Positions 20,560 through 33,544 of a stretch of 64,000 bases of DNA are shown one piece after another. A program made the translations under genes and the position numbers. This stretch comes from Cricetomys ansorgei (taxonomy: Eukaryota > Chordata > Mammalia > Rodentia > Nesomyidae), in NCBI GenBank assembly GCA_026225945.1, contig JAMJFZ010000107.1, positions 45,250,501-45,314,500 of the forward strand, given 5' to 3'. The notes under the pieces are model-generated. The model was not told the DNA's origin. It saw nothing but the letters and a program-made list of their open reading frames with translations, and did not search any database. Numbering within the stretch: position 1 is the first letter of the stretch; each line of letters begins with the position of its first letter.

Positions 20560-21990
20560 TTATTAATTTTTAATAATTTCATATAATGTATTTTTATTAT
20601 ATTCTTTCTTCTCCCAAAACCTCTCTCAGAAACTCCTACCTCATTATCCTCCAAACTTCTTGGCTTTTCTATAAACAAAATGCAAATAAACAAAAAAGAA
20701 AAATAACCTGTCCATTTGTGCCACCAAAATACTTTTAGATGTGGGGCAATTCCTTAGGGCATGGTATCACACATGGTACCTATCAATGGTAACACACTTT
20801 TTCAAAAACTGACTCCCCATCTCCTGGAAGCTACCAAATGACAATAGCTCCTCAGATACAAATGAGATTTCCCACTTGCATTCCCCTATTCAATGGTGGA
20901 ATTTTGTCTATCTTAGGATTATACACATTACATACATGTTCTGGGTTTAAATGTGCAACTACACTACTGTGTCCATAAAACAAACAAAAAGTATCATACT
21001 CATCTACCACCTCTGACTTTTACAATTTTTCACAAATATTTATGCAAGGATTCCAGAGCCTTGGATGATGGGTGTGATATAGAAGTCCTAATTAGGTCTA
21101 GAAACCTGTAGCCTGCTTTTATCTTCATGATAACCAGTTATGGGTCCCTATGCTAATCACCATCTTCCTAAAGGAAGCTGTTCTCACAAGGTTTGAGATT
21201 TGCACTAAATTATCGGTATAGTGATTAGTAACTAGGAGCAGTCTCAACAGTAGGCCCATTTAGCAGAATAATTGTAGCAGTTCTCCTCTAATGCCTATAA
21301 TCTATTTATGCAAAAGATGTGTGTTCCAATAACCATACTAAGAACGGGTTCCAATCTGTGGAGCAGATCTTAAATCTAACCAAAAGTGTTTGACTACTCT
21401 AATAACTTTTTTTTTTTGTACAACTAGTGAGCATGTATTTCCAGTCACTCATTGGTGTAGCTTGCAGGGTTCACAGCTGGGTAAGGCAGGTGATTACATT
21501 TCTCCTCCAGTAGAGCCATAACACCTTCCAGAATTAGGAGAGCTAGGCACTAGACATAAAGCTTATAGGTTACTAGCTCCTTCATTCCACCATGTTCTAT
21601 GATCCAAATATGTCTTATCTTGAGAAATAGGAACTTACCCTCAAGTCTTGGGAGGAACTAGCATCCAAAAACTTTTGAAAAAAAGTCATATAAGAAGCTT
21701 GGTCAGATATATTCATATGCATTATGTAAAAAGATTTTGAATGGAGTTATCCTGCAATGGACGTAGAATGCTTCTACTAGATAAAACAGACTAGCAAATA
21801 CAAACCTTAGTGCCAGGAATGGGTTATCTCCTTTGGAGGTTTTAGCCAGTGGCATCCCTTAGACCTCAAAATATTATGGGCTATTGCCACAGCATTTTCT
21901 TTTAATTAAAAAGAATTTGTATTTATTCTTTGATCATTTAACTCATATAATGTGTGATATGCGTTACATATAAAGTAATGTGATCATATT
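20560..21990 (-). repeat. Lx-type L1 3'-UTR (antisense), copy-2 side
   Basis: Antisense Lx 3'-UTR words run in order: 'taataatttcatataatg', a pyrimidine-rich block, 'actcctacctcatta', the CACACATTACATACATG-like block, the 'cccatttagcagaataattg' block and 'aggaatgggttatctcctt'. Its first part is shared with copy 1 (3905-4100). Confidence 0.65.
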
Positions 21991-23140
21991 CACTATTATC
22001 CTCCCTTTTCTCCCCCCACAGAATCATTTCTTCTTGGGGGTAAAGATTCACCCTATGTTCACACTGTCCTGGAACTCAATCTGTAGACCAAGCTGGCTTC
22101 AAACTCACAGATATCTGCCTGCCTCTGCCTCCTGAGTGCTGGGATTAAAGACATGAGCCAGCCACTGACCGGCAGATGGCCTAAACTTGAAGTGTTGCAC
22201 AGGTAGCTATGATTATTGTGCAGTCTTATTTACAAGTCATATGATGTCCAAAAGAGTGTATTCATCCCATCCTTAGGCTCTTATTTTTTACCTCCACTCT
22301 TTCAGGACGTTCTTTATACATCTCTGACCAACAGTTCATAGGGAGGTATCCCTACACTGCAACTGAGATTTAGGTTTAATAACCTGTGGCTATTGGAAGC
22401 TCCATTATAGACTCATGCAAGGGACTTTAATCTTTCCTCTTTTTATCTAAAGTATTTTATCTAAAAGTGACCAAACTAGTAGGTTTCCATATGAATGTTT
22501 CATACATTCTTAGTCTTGGTGAATCCTCTATCTTTATGCTTAGTCCCATGCCAAATTAAATATTTCTATTCTCCATATCCCCCTCCTATATTTATATACA
22601 ATGTGTATTCTATCTCCTCTACCTATTAGAAGATTATCACTCATCCCTTTCATAGATTCTTCTTATATGTGTGATCTCCACCTCAAATTAAAGTTACATA
22701 TCTATAAATGTGAAGCTAATAACAGCATATGCAAGTGATCATTCAGTATTTGTCATTCTGGGTTTGTGTTACCTCAATCAGCATAAAATTTTCTGGTTCC
22801 ATTTATTTTCCTGAATAAAATTTTTTGTTTCAGATTTAAGTTGAAGATCCTGCATCATGTATATGAATCATATTCTCCTTATCCATTCATGATAACCACC
22901 TTGAATTATTCCATTTCTTTTCTGTGGGAATACTTGCATGGGACATGAATGTGCAAATATGTCTTAATGGAAAGTGGAGACATTTGAGATACATGCCCAG
23001 GAATGCCCAGTAGCATTATCTGGCAGTTCAGTTTTTAGATTTTTGCAAAATTTCTACAGTAATTCTGGAGTGGCTGTCCCAGCTTATGCTTCCACCAACA
23101 GTAAATAAATGTTCCTGTCACTATACGACCTCATCCTTTA
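21930..23140 (-). mobile_element. Second antisense L1/Lx fragment (3' UTR then ORF2 end), carrying a B1
   Basis: Begins with another antisense 3'-UTR start (21940-22030). It is interrupted by an antisense B1, continues to about 22700, then reads as the antisense ORF2 end ('tgtcattctgggtttgtgttacctca', split here as 'tgtcattctgggtttg' plus 'tgttacctca'; later 'ccacttggaattattcc'-like and 'tgtcccagcttatgc'). No frame is intact. Confidence 0.55.
22035..22168 (-). mobile_element. B1 SINE (antisense)
   Basis: The reverse complement carries the B1 A and B boxes. On + it reads 'gtcctggaactcaatctg', 'tgcctctgcctcctgagtg' and 'ctgggattaaagacatgag'. No long tail remains. Confidence 0.85.
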
Positions 23141-23789
23141 CTTGCTGGCATTTGCTTTCTTTTTATTTTTTATTAGTTCTTTGGGAGTTTCCAACCCTGC
23201 ATTTTGATAAAATTTATTGTCTTTACCAACTCATATGTGTTCTACTCCACTGTACTTAGCAGCACACCTTTGTGTCCCTGTTTTCATTTTTTAAACCCTT
23301 CAAGACCAATTTTTGCTGCCTAAGCTTCCACAGGAGAGTGCTTGACTTATCAGAGCCTATGCTCTAAGAAAACATGGTCTCTTCCTCTTAAGCAGCTAAG
23401 AGTTGCTAATAGCTTCATAGCTAGAGGTGAGATTGCATGTCCAAGCCCCACCTCCATGCAGGGATTTACCTTGGCTTAGGCTTGTACAGGTATTGTCTAT
23501 GCTATTGCAACTACTGTGAATTCATATGTGCAGCTGCACTACTGTGTACAGAAGATACTGGCTCCTTGTAAGTCACTCACCACCTCTGGCTCCAGACTCC
23601 CCATTTACTATGAATCAAGTATGTGATATCTTCAACAGTAGTGTTAGCATTTGTACAGTTCTCATTCCCAAGGGCAATGGCAATAACTTGCAATGTTTGT
23701 GGTATTATGAACTTCACTTACCAACAGCTCTCAAAGAATTTTCTCATTTCTGGTGTCTAGTATTGATCACTGTTGGCATATTATATGGT

Positions 23790-23865
23790 TTTTCTCTCTC
23801 TCTGTCTCTCTGTCTCTCCTCCCTCCCTCTATCTTTCTATCTTTCTCCCTCCCTTCTCTCCCCCC

Positions 23866-23909
<44 letters not shown>
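23790..23909. repeat. (TC)n / (CA)n compound microsatellite
   Basis: A CT-rich stretch at 23790-23866 is followed by a pure CA run at 23868-23909. Confidence 0.95.
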
Positions 23910-23911
<2 letters not shown>

Positions 23912-24730
23912 AATTCCTGTCTTTGAAAACCTCTCTCCATGCCTCCAAGGACATTTAGTAATACCATGACCTCAGTGGGGATTACAAATGAAACACACAA
24001 GTAAAACACACAAAGCTTAAGATTCAAATCTAATATTCTCAAATGAAAGAGAATATGTGGCTTTTTTTTCTTTCTGGGTCTGGTTTATCTCACTCAAAAT
24101 ATTTGTTTCCAATTCAAACCTTTTACAGGCAAATTTCAATTTTTTCTTAATAGGCAAGAAAATTATATTGTGTAAAGATGCCTCATTTTCAATATTCATA
24201 TATCAGTGGATTGGCATTGAGGCTGTATCTGTTTTCTGCAATTGTGAGTGAAGTGAACATGGAGTCCTTTGGATATATGTTCCAGATTTGTGTGCCTGGA
24301 TCACATGGTAGAACTATTTTTACATTTACATTTATATGTACATTTACATTACATTTACAATGGGGGAACCTCCCCACTGATTTCCATAATGACTACACAA
24401 GTTTACACACCTACCAGTAGTGAATGAGTCTTCTCCTTTTGCAACATCAAAGCCAGATTTTGTTATTTGTTTGACTTTAGTCAATAAGACTGGGATGAAA
24501 TGAAATCTCAAAATAGTTTTAATTTGTGTTTGCTAATGGATAAGGATTTGAACAGGTTTTTAAATGTTTCTCAACCATTTTTATCTCAACTTTCAAAAAG
24601 TCTGTTTACTTTCATGACCATTTTTAAATTTTTTTGTTAGCTTCATCATATTTAATTTTTTGAAGTCTTTATAGACTTAACGTGCTAATCCTCTGTAAGA
24701 TGTATAGTCAGTAAAAAAAAAATCCATTCT

Positions 24731-24890
24731 TAGCTGGGCAATGGTGGCACATGTCTTTAATCCCAACACTTGGGAGGCAGAGGCAGGTGGGATCTCTGAG
24801 TTCAATGACATCCTGGTCTACAGAGCAAGTTCTTGGACAGCCAGGACTACACAGATAATTCTTGTCTTGAAAAGCAACAACAAACATAAA
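24731..24890 (+). mobile_element. B1 SINE
   Basis: Reads 'ctgggcaatggtggcacatg', 'tcccaacacttgggaggcag' and 'aggactacacagataattc', with an A-rich end at about 24870-24895. It is inserted in the antisense L1. Confidence 0.85.
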
Positions 24891-25330
24891 AAGCATACAA
24901 GTGATGGTGTTCTTCTATCTACAGAATTTTCTTAGTTTCATGAGTTCCTATTTGTTAATTGTTTGTCTTAATGTCTATGCTATCAAGTTCCTATTCTAAA
25001 ATTTCTTTCCTGTGACAAAGACTTTGTGCATATTTTCTACTTTTTCCTCTGTGAGATTCAGGGCATCATATCTTATTTTGCGATCCTCAATCCATTTGGA
25101 GTTGAGTTTTGGGGAAAGGAGAGATAATGATTGATTTCCTGTCTTCTACATTTTATAAGTAGTATTAGCTATACTGTTTAACAAACAATATTTGATAAGG
25201 ATGCTGTCTTTTCTTCACTGTGTATTTTTAGCCTATTTGTCAAATATCAAGTAGAAATGTAGTTTTATATATGGGTTGTCAGTTAAATGATTCTGTTAAA
25301 TGATTCTGTTTTTATGCCAGCACCTCCCTT

Positions 25331-25392
25331 CTTCTTCCTCTTCTTCTTCATCTTCTCCTTCTTTTCCTCCCCCTCCTCCTCCTCCTCCTTTT
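25331..25392. repeat. (CTT)n/(CCT)n pyrimidine tract
   Basis: A TTC repeat passes into TCC repeats within the antisense L1. Confidence 0.9.
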
Positions 25393-25754
25393 CTTTTACT
25401 TATTATAGCTCTGTAGTTTAACCTAAATTGGGGATGGTGATACCTCATGTATTCTTGTGTTGTTGCTCAAGAAGGGTTTGCCTGTCCTATGTCATGTACT
25501 TCCATATAAAGTTAAAATCATGCTGTTTAAATTCTATTAAGCATTGCACTAGAAGTTTGATGGGGATTTCACTGAATCAGTAGATTGCTTTGGGTAGGTT
25601 TGCCATTTTCACAATATTAATCTAGTGAATCCATGAGAATGGGATTTCAGAAATCTATTCATTTTCTATGTCTTCTTCAAATTCTTTTTTCAGTGTCTTC
25701 CAAGTATTTTCCAAGTTCAAGTCTTTCATTTACTTCATCATATTTATCCCAAAA

Positions 25755-25805
25755 CAGATAGATAGACAGATAGATGATAGATAGATAGATAGATAGATAG
25801 ATAGA
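25755..25805. repeat. (GATA)n microsatellite between two opposed L1 fragments
   Basis: About twelve GATA/GACA units lie exactly between the antisense L1 ending at about 25745 and the sense L1 starting at about 25840. Confidence 0.95.
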
Positions 25806-25849
25806 GAAATGATAGATCCAAGAATACTAACATGAACATCTAAAACAAT

Positions 25850-26128
25850 ATGCCCCTTCCAGAATCCAGCACTCCTATTATAATATGCCCTGAGAAAAGC
25901 AACTTAGTTGAAACGCAAGACAAGGGCTTCAAAATAGCAATTATGAATATGTTCAAGGATCTTAAAGAGGATACAATAAATGCCTTAATAAAGGCCATTA
26001 CAAACAAAATCAAATGGTCAAATGATATAATACAAACAATTCAAGACATAAAAATAGAATTTATCAAAGAAATAGAATCATTACAGAAAACCCAAACTGA
26101 AATAAAATTGGAAGTGAAAAACTCATAA
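25850..26128 (+). pseudogene. L1 ORF1 protein N-terminal fragment (92 codons)
   Basis: An open stretch of Lys/Glu/Ile-rich heptad-like sequence with phrases such as KGFKIAIMNMFKDLKED and EFIKEIESLQKTQTEIKLE. This matches the N-terminal coiled coil of L1 ORF1p, an RNA chaperone that trimerises. It is truncated by stops after 26128. Confidence 0.7.
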
Positions 26129-26884
26129 GGTCAAAAAAACTCCTGAGAGGTAAGATTCACCAACAGATTAAAAGAAATGGAAGGAAGAATTTCAGGTCTT
26201 GAAGACAAGGTAGAAGAAATAGATAGGTCAGTCAGAGATCCTGTTAAATATAAAACAAACAAATAAACAAAAAACCAATAACAAAAGAACACAGTTCCTA
26301 AACATCCATGAAATCTGTGACACTATTAAAAGACCACAGAGGCACAGGAAATATTTTCAACAAAATCACAGAAGAAAATGTCCCTAACCGAAAGAAAGAT
26401 ATGCCTATAAAGGTACAAGAAGCATACAGAACATCAACTAGACTGAACTAGATTAGAAACTCCCAATGACACATAATAATCAAAACAATAAATGTACAGT
26501 ATGAAGAAAGGATACTAAAAGATGCAAAGGAAAAAGACCAAGTTGCATATAAAGGAAAGTCCATTAGGATAGACCACAGATATTAGCCAAGACTAGTGTA
26601 TCAAGAGACATTATTGATTACAATTGCAGAGAAGGACTAACCCAGCTCTAGAGAAGACACCAAAAGAAAAAGCTCAGACTTAAAAAAAGAGTTAGTTATA
26701 CCCAAGAGAACACAAGGAATAAATAGTCTTACAGTAGCTCACTAAAAGATGGGGGGGGGTTAATACACCACAATAACTAAATAACAGGATTAATAAACAC
26801 TGCTCATTAATGGCTCTCAATACTTGTGGTCTCAATATCCCCAATAAACAGACATAGACTCACATAGTGGATTAGAAACCAGGA

Positions 26885-27640
26885 TTTGTATTTCTGTTTC
26901 AATCAAGAAATCAATCTCACCGTCAAGAACAGGTATCATGCAGCATCCACCTTCAGGTCTATTTACATGATGTCCTTCACCTGACTAAGTAACCAGACTT
27001 TACACAGAGTCAACTATGGTGTAGCCTGGTGAATTTCCCTAACCTTGAGGATTCATGGCTTTTTCCGACCCACAAATACTTAGTCTGGGTCCCACTCCTA
27101 GTCTGGCCTTCCCTGCATTTGTTTCAAAGGAACTTTAGACTGGGTCAAGGATCCTCATCACCTGTCTACCAAACCACAGAACTCTGCCAAGTCCTTTCTG
27201 AAATCTCCACTCATACTTGGAATACTATGAGAAAGTATTTTAAATGCTTGTATTCCATTAAGCTGAAAAACCTAAAAGAAATGGATAGTTTTCTAGATTC
27301 AGCCAAATCATGAAAATAAAATGTTAAAATATGGTGATTCATCAAGGAAAAGACAGAGACATTTTCGTATGTGCATACACTGCCAGACCTCAGCAGAGGG
27401 AACCACCATCCTCTTGCCAGCACCATACTCTACAATGGAACCCTGAGCATCTGAGCTCAGGTGCTTTTATTGATTCAGAACTCCTCAGGTGTTCTACTGC
27501 TAGCACATCTAAAGATCATACCAATCAAACATCCCCCATGCAGACAATACAAAACACCAAGACCTAGGCAGCCCCTCACCCAACAGTGCAAAAAACAATT
27601 ATTTTATACATAACTAAAAATAAACTTCTAGAATATAAAA
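26885..27640 (+). repeat. Insert in L1 ORF2 containing R1 repeat copy 2
   Basis: This segment does not read as L1 and separates the ORF2 endonuclease and RT parts. 27375-27640 matches 30950-31225 (same strand) and, inverted, 4125-4265. It ends near 'aaaaataaactt', as does the 31.2-kb copy, so that is probably the element's 3' end. The 26885-27370 part is unassigned. Confidence 0.5.
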
Positions 27641-27689
27641 ATAAGAAGTTGACAATATATACAGACCCATAAAAATGAGGAGATTAAAA

Positions 27690-28557
27690 TAGTAACCAAA
27701 ATAGTAGTCTTCAAGAGAAGAAAACATCCAAGACCAGATGGATTCACAGAAGAATTCTACCAGAAATTTAAAACATCTATAGCCAGTCTTTCTTAAACTA
27801 TTCCAAAGAAGAAGGGAGAGGAGAACAAAGAGGAGAGGAAAAGGAGGAGGAGGAGGAAGAAACAGAAGGACACTCCCAACTTCATTTTAGGAAGCCAGTA
27901 TCACTCAAATACTCAAACGAGGTAATGATACAACAAAAAACTAAAACTGCAAGCTAATATCCCCAATGAACATACTTAAAAATTCTCAATAAAATACTTG
28001 CAAAAAGAATACAGATATACATCAAAAAGATTCTATACCATGACACAGTTGGTCTTATCCCTAAAATGCAGGCATAATTCAATGTACCCAAGAGAATAAA
28101 TGTAATAAACTATTAAGACAACTTAAAGACAAAAATTGTATGGTCATTTCAATAGACACAGTAAAAAGCCTTTGGTAAAATCTAATATGCCTTCACAATA
28201 AAAGCCATAGAGAATGTAGAGCTACAGGAAATACACCTCAACATAATAAAGGGTGTATATGTGAAACCTACAGTGAACATCCTTCTAAATGGAAGTAATC
28301 CCTCTTAAGTCGGGAGTGACACAGGGATGCCCAGTTTACCCACTCTTTTCAATTTTGTGATCCAAATACAAGCTGGAGCAATAAACCAGAAGAACAAAAA
28401 TAAGAGGATACAAATTGGGAAAGAAGTCCCACTATCCCTATTTGCATATGATATGATATTATTCACAAGAAATCTTAAAAATTATACCAGAAAACTTTTA
28501 GAAATGATCAAAAATTTCAGCAATGTACAAGAATATAGAATCAAGTTACACAAATAG
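27690..28557 (+). pseudogene. L1 ORF2 reverse transcriptase remnant
   Basis: Conserved RT words are visible across frames: 'agaccagatggattcacag' (PDGFT block), 'acagggatgcccag' and, at 28441-28458, FAYDMI, where the catalytic FADD motif has a D-to-Y change. Stops and frame shifts interrupt it, so it is inactive. Confidence 0.7.
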
Positions 28558-28810
28558 CTCTTTGATACACCAAAAACAAACACACAGAGAAGGAGATGAT
28601 GCATACACTCCCAAGGTTCACAAGAACCTCAGAGAAAATATGATACCTAAACCTAACCAAGGAAGTGAAGGATTTCTACAATGAAAACTTTAAACCTCTG
28701 AAGAAACAGAAAATGGAAAAACGATCCATACTCATGGATTGGTAGAATCAAACATTGTGAAAAATGATCATTCTATCTATCAAAAACTACTAGAAAAAAA
28801 AAATGATTGC

Positions 28811-28999
28811 TGCCAGGCAGTGGTGGCAAACGCCTTTAATCTCAGCATTTGGGAGGCAGAGGCAGGTGGATCTCTGTGAGTTCAAGGCCAGCCTGGTCTA
28901 CAGAGTGAGTTCCAGGACACCCAGGGTTACAACAGAGAAACCCTGTGTCAAAAAACAAAAACAAAAACAAGTAAATAAATAAATAAATAAATAAATAAA
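28811..28999 (+). mobile_element. B1 SINE with (AAAT)n tail
   Basis: Near-canonical B1 (28811-28953: 'tggatctctgtgagttcaag', 'gagtgagttccaggaca') ends in A-rich sequence and an AAAT run (28969-28999). A short imperfect target repeat (aaatgattgctg / aaataaatgctg) flanks it. Confidence 0.9.
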
Positions 29000-29534
29000 T
29001 GCTGTATAGGCTTTCTTACACACAGAGTGATGGAGACATCTCAGTTGAGGCTCTTCTTCCCATATATTCTAGCTTTTGTAGACAAAAAAAAAAAAAACCT
29101 ACCTGAACAACCAGCATTCTTGTTAAAGGAAATTTCAATAAAGAAGTAGAATTTTTCCTTTTAACAGTCACTTTTCTTTCACTATTTAATCTTTTAAACA
29201 TTTTCTAAAATAATAAAAACCATAGGCAACTTAATAGTTATTGGCTATTGTGTAAAATAATCATCTCCAAATTATCTAATGACTGAAATACACTTAAGTG
29301 TTCACACAACCTTTCAGTGAACACACATTTGGGTACAGCCTAGATGAGCCTTTTCTTCTGCATCCCCCTAGGCTGTAAGTGGGATGTTGACTTGCTCATG
29401 GTTTCATCTAGAGGCCCAACTAGGAACAGATCCAATTTCAAGCACTTTTCACATTCCGGGCATGATTACCCTTCTGTCAGTTGTATATCTCAGAGTCCTG
29501 TCTTCTTACTTCTACTTACTTCTGAGAACCTCTG

Positions 29535-29798
29535 TGTGGTTACTTTTCTATTGCTGTGATAAAACACCATGACTCAAAACAGCAAAGAGAGCATTTATTT
29601 CATCTTACAACTCTTGGGTCACATCCTATCACTGAGAGAAGCCAGGACAGGAACTCAGGAACCTGAAGACAGGAACTAAGGCAGAAGCTATGAGGGAACA
29701 CTGCTTACTGACTTGTTCTCCCTGGATTGTCACCCAAGGACTACCTGCCCAAGAAAGGCACCATCCACAGTGGTCTGGGTCCTTCCACAGCAATCAAG
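29535..29798 (+). repeat. Rodent dispersed repeat 'U' (URR1/RMER-like), 5' part
   Basis: Starts 'tttctattgctgtgataaa' and contains 'agccaggacaggaactcagg' and 'caatcaagaaaatgcccta'. It matches 39535-39860 in order. Its 3' part continues at 30533-30600 after a nested B1 with a long tail. The exact family is not asserted. Confidence 0.6.
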
Positions 29799-29817
29799 AA
29801 AATGCCCTACAAACTTG

Positions 29818-30513
<696 letters not shown>

Positions 30514-30532
30514 AAAATCCTCTACAGACTTG

Positions 30533-30610
30533 CCTACAGGCCAATTTGATTGAGGCATTTGCTCACCTTAGGTTCTTTCTTCTCAGATTTGCATAAAGGA
30601 AGCTCAAGGA
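30533..30610 (+). repeat. 3' part of the split dispersed repeat 'U'
   Basis: Continues the family in register after the B1 ('cctacaggccaatttgattg', 'ttctttcttctcaga'), matching the order at 39845-39900. Confidence 0.55.
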
Positions 30611-30949
30611 CTTTGAGAAAAAATATGATCCAGTTAAGCTGCTTCTGTAGGAGAAAGAATTAGCCCTATTACTAGATTAGAAAATAAAAAGCAGAAGAAT
30701 TAATAGAAAAGGAGATATTTATGAATCATGTAATAAAGTTTAATATTTCCTGCATAATATATCTAAAATTAATATAGTATCACTAATCAAGAAAAATGAA
30801 GCTGTAAAATAATTTGATTATAAAAGACATTAGCCAAGGCAAGTGAGTAGGGGAGAGGAATGAACAAGAACAAAGTGCAATGATGCACATGGAAGAAAAT
30901 ACCATGGCTGTACATCCATAGCATCATTCAGCAAATAAGACAGGGGCAT

Positions 30950-31225
30950 ATTCATAGTGCAAACCCTTCCCTCAGCAGAGGGAACCAATGTCATGGCAAG
31001 TGCCTTCCTGGACAGTGGAATCCTGAGCATCTCGTCTCAGGGGTTATTATCGATACCTAAGCTCCTCGGGTGTCCTATTGATAGCACATGCAGACTATGA
31101 ACAATCAAACATCTTTTACAGAAAGCCAACACCTGCAGACAATACAAAATGCCAAGGCTTAAACAGCCCTCTTCTCCCAACAATGAACAAAACAACCATT
31201 TTAAACATAACTAAAAATAAACTTA
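30950..31225 (+). repeat. R1 repeat, copy 3
   Basis: Aligned by eye with 27375-27640 over its whole length ('ctcagcagagggaacca', 'ggaatcctgagcatct', 'gacaatacaaaatgccaag', 'aacataactaaaaataaact'). Confidence 0.6.
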
Positions 31226-31639
31226 TGCATCAAAATACTTTGATGAAACACATATCTAAAGTAATCAAAGAAATTATTACACGTTTAACAATCTGATAAT
31301 TATCTGAGTATTAATACAAATGTAGAAGAAAATATAGATCTGTCAAAAACATCCACTTTTATTTTATTTTAAAATTTTAAGCAAAATGTATTAATATTAA
31401 TAGCAATAAGATTTTTCAGTTGTATGCCCAGATTGTTTGTATCCTGCATGCTGTGACAAATGAAAATAACTCTCCTAGATGAGAAAGTAAACTGTGTACT
31501 ACAACTAACAAGTTTAAAACTCCTCTTGTCTCTAAGAAACACACAAATCAATTTGGTTTTAATTGCAATTACAGATTGTTTTTCTCATTTTACCAAAACC
31601 TGCAACACTCTAAAACTTTCACAGACGAATTTAAGAAAA

Positions 31640-32085
31640 TACATGTCTTTTTTTTCTTAATTTGAATTTTTTGAGGATTTCATGCATGATTATTATATTT
31701 ACACCATTTCTATCCTCCTTCACCATATATATATATCCTTCTGAGTTCATTTAGTGTTGTTCATGTGTTTATTTATTTAAAAATGACCATTTGGGATAGA
31801 TAACCTATCTGGAGGGCTATCCAATGAGTAAACTCGTTCTCTATGTTTCATCAGCCATTGATTTCCTATATGTATGTAGTTACTCACCTGTGGTGGGGAG
31901 AGGTCTTGAAAGATTGGACCATCCACACTGACATGTAGAGATTTTGTAGGTGCAGTTTCCCTATCAAATATAGAAGTTACTGACATTAGACACATTGTCC
32001 TCTGGGTCTTGAAATTTTTATGCTCTTCTTCTGCTATGTTCAACCTCATCTTATTATTAAATAGAAACATGAGCATTATACCGTA
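31640..32085 (-). repeat. L1/Lx-related 3'-UTR fragment (antisense)
   Basis: A T-rich opening, 'gaggatttcatgcatg', 'ttgggatagataacctatct' and 'ctcacctgtggtgggga' follow the order expected of an older rodent L1 3' end in antisense. Tentative. Confidence 0.4.
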
Positions 32086-32880
32086 GTTAATTCAAGTTTC
32101 ATATTTGTTTCTTATCACTTTTAAGTTCAAACAAATTTCTCATTTTCTTATTCATATTGGTTTTGTTACTGATTTGTTTTTGACACAAGTTGCACATTTC
32201 CCTTGTTGTGTGTTATATTAACATAACCAATTATAGTGTGCAATGTCAAATTTGGGTAATTGGAATTTACAGTCCCTAAACATTTACTATTTCTTCTGTA
32301 AACAGAACTTCCAAATTTTCCTAGTTATTCACAAAAATATAATAAATTGTTATAGATTTGCTCCATAATAACGTTTAAATCTATAACATTTTGCTTACTG
32401 ACAGTCTTTCTGGATGTTCAATTTATTGCTGAAAGTAGAATATTGAAATATCCTAATATTATTATATTGTTATTTCTTGCTTACCGATCTGTTAACATTT
32501 GTTTTATAAATTTATTTTCTCTGGTATTGGATGCGTAAACATTTATAATTACTTTATAACACCCTAACAAATTGACCTTTTATCATATATGACTTTGACT
32601 ATCAATACTATTTTATTAACATCTGTATTACAAAAGCAGGTGTTCTTGTAAATATGATAAAATTTGGGCCTTCAGAATATCAGGTGGGGATAACTGCATG
32701 CTTCCACAGTTGAAAGTACAAAAATCTGGAGAAGAGTCCTGAACTAAGTCATTCCTTTGCAAACCTGGAGGAAATGAGGCCTGTAGGACACCATAACATT
32801 GGGGCTCTGGGGCTCTACATCTGTCGAATAATGTTGTTTTAGGCACTCATTTTGTGTTACCCTATGATGAAATTGGTAGA
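32085..32880. other. AT-rich stretch, nothing assigned
   Basis: Very AT-rich sequence to 32620, then a short GC-normal piece. There are no long frames. It may include more old L1 sequence. Confidence 0.4.
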
Positions 32881-32884
32881 AACT

Positions 32885-33230
32885 AACAAAATGGACTTTA
32901 GAGATGGTACAGTGAATAAGATCACTTGCTATAAAGGCATGAGGGCCTGACCTGAAACCCCCAGGATTCACATAAAAAGGTTGGGGGTAGTCCCACTAAC
33001 AGGTCCGTAATGGGACAAAGACAGAACTACCACTGGAGATTGCAGGCCACTATTTTAGTTACAGGTTCATCAAGACCCTGCCACAAAGGAATAAGGTGAC
33101 TGTTGATAGACTAGGACTCTATTGCTCTTCTGGCTTTTGCATGCAGCCAGATGCATTTGAGCATAACACATATGCACGCATGCACGCACACACTTGCATG
33201 CACACCACAAAAAATAAACCTACGAAAAAC
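32885..33230 (+). repeat. B3-type SINE with GCAC-rich tail
   Basis: Head 'ttagagatggtacagtgaat' and body 'catgagggcctgacctg' of a tRNA-derived SINE. The tail 'atgcacgcatgcacgcacac' near 33173 is typical of B3. It is longer than usual, so an inner insertion is likely at about 33030-33120. Confidence 0.6.
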
Positions 33231-33544
33231 CTACTCAAGAGAAAAAAAAAAGGAGGGAATTAGGTTCATTTTAAAACTAGTAATGCAGCTAGGAAAACAA
33301 AAACAAAAAACGACTGCGACCACCCAAAGTAGGAAATGATGTAGACCTGGATATTGTAAAGTGGGAGGGTTGTATAAGCACATTGACAGGTTCCAAGCTT
33401 CCAGATGTTACTACTAATGACTAAATAGATTGTTTCCACTTTGATCCAGTAGAGAGAGCTTCAATGCTTAAAGGAATTCTCTGCTATTCCTTACAATGTC
33501 TGTTCTAATTTACATTCCTACTATTGGTATGTGAAGATCCCCCA

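Larger units (their letters stand above)
13560..20900. repeat. Tandem segmental duplication, copy 2
   Basis: Collinear with 1-4100. 13560-14113 is near-identical to 1-554. The remainder is diverged and interrupted by three insertions missing from copy 1 (14687-16151, about 16637-17289, about 17805-20240). The L1M-like and Lx relics are shared with copy 1, so they predate the duplication. No ADAM-like sequence was found to the right of copy 2 in this window, so the next unit, if any, is truncated or lies further away. Confidence 0.88.
23150..25745 (-). mobile_element. Third antisense L1/Lx fragment (3' UTR to ORF2), with B1 and microsatellite
   Basis: A 3'-UTR block at 23160-23780 (words 'agaggtgagattgcatgtcc', 'actgtgaattcatatgtgca') is followed by antisense ORF2-end sequence at 24040-24720 and 24900-25745 ('tctttctgggtctggttta', 'caatccatttggagttgag', 'tctgtagtttaacctaaatt'). 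It is interrupted by a TC/CA tract (23790-23910), a B1 (24731-24890) and a CTT/CCT tract (25331-25392). Confidence 0.7.
25840..28800 (+). mobile_element. Decayed sense L1 with ORF1 and ORF2 remnants
   Basis: Order along +: ORF1 start and coiled-coil region (25850-26128), ORF1 remainder (26290-26600), start of the ORF2 endonuclease region (about 26790-26880), a foreign insert (about 26885-27640, holding an R1 repeat), then ORF2 reverse transcriptase (27690-28790). Many stops and indels are present. A B1 follows at 28811. This is the most complete L1 in the window but it is not functional. Confidence 0.75.

Noticed and set aside
23526..23969. 147-codon ORF on +
   Set aside because: It runs through an antisense Lx 3' UTR and a TC/CA microsatellite; composition and repeats explain it.
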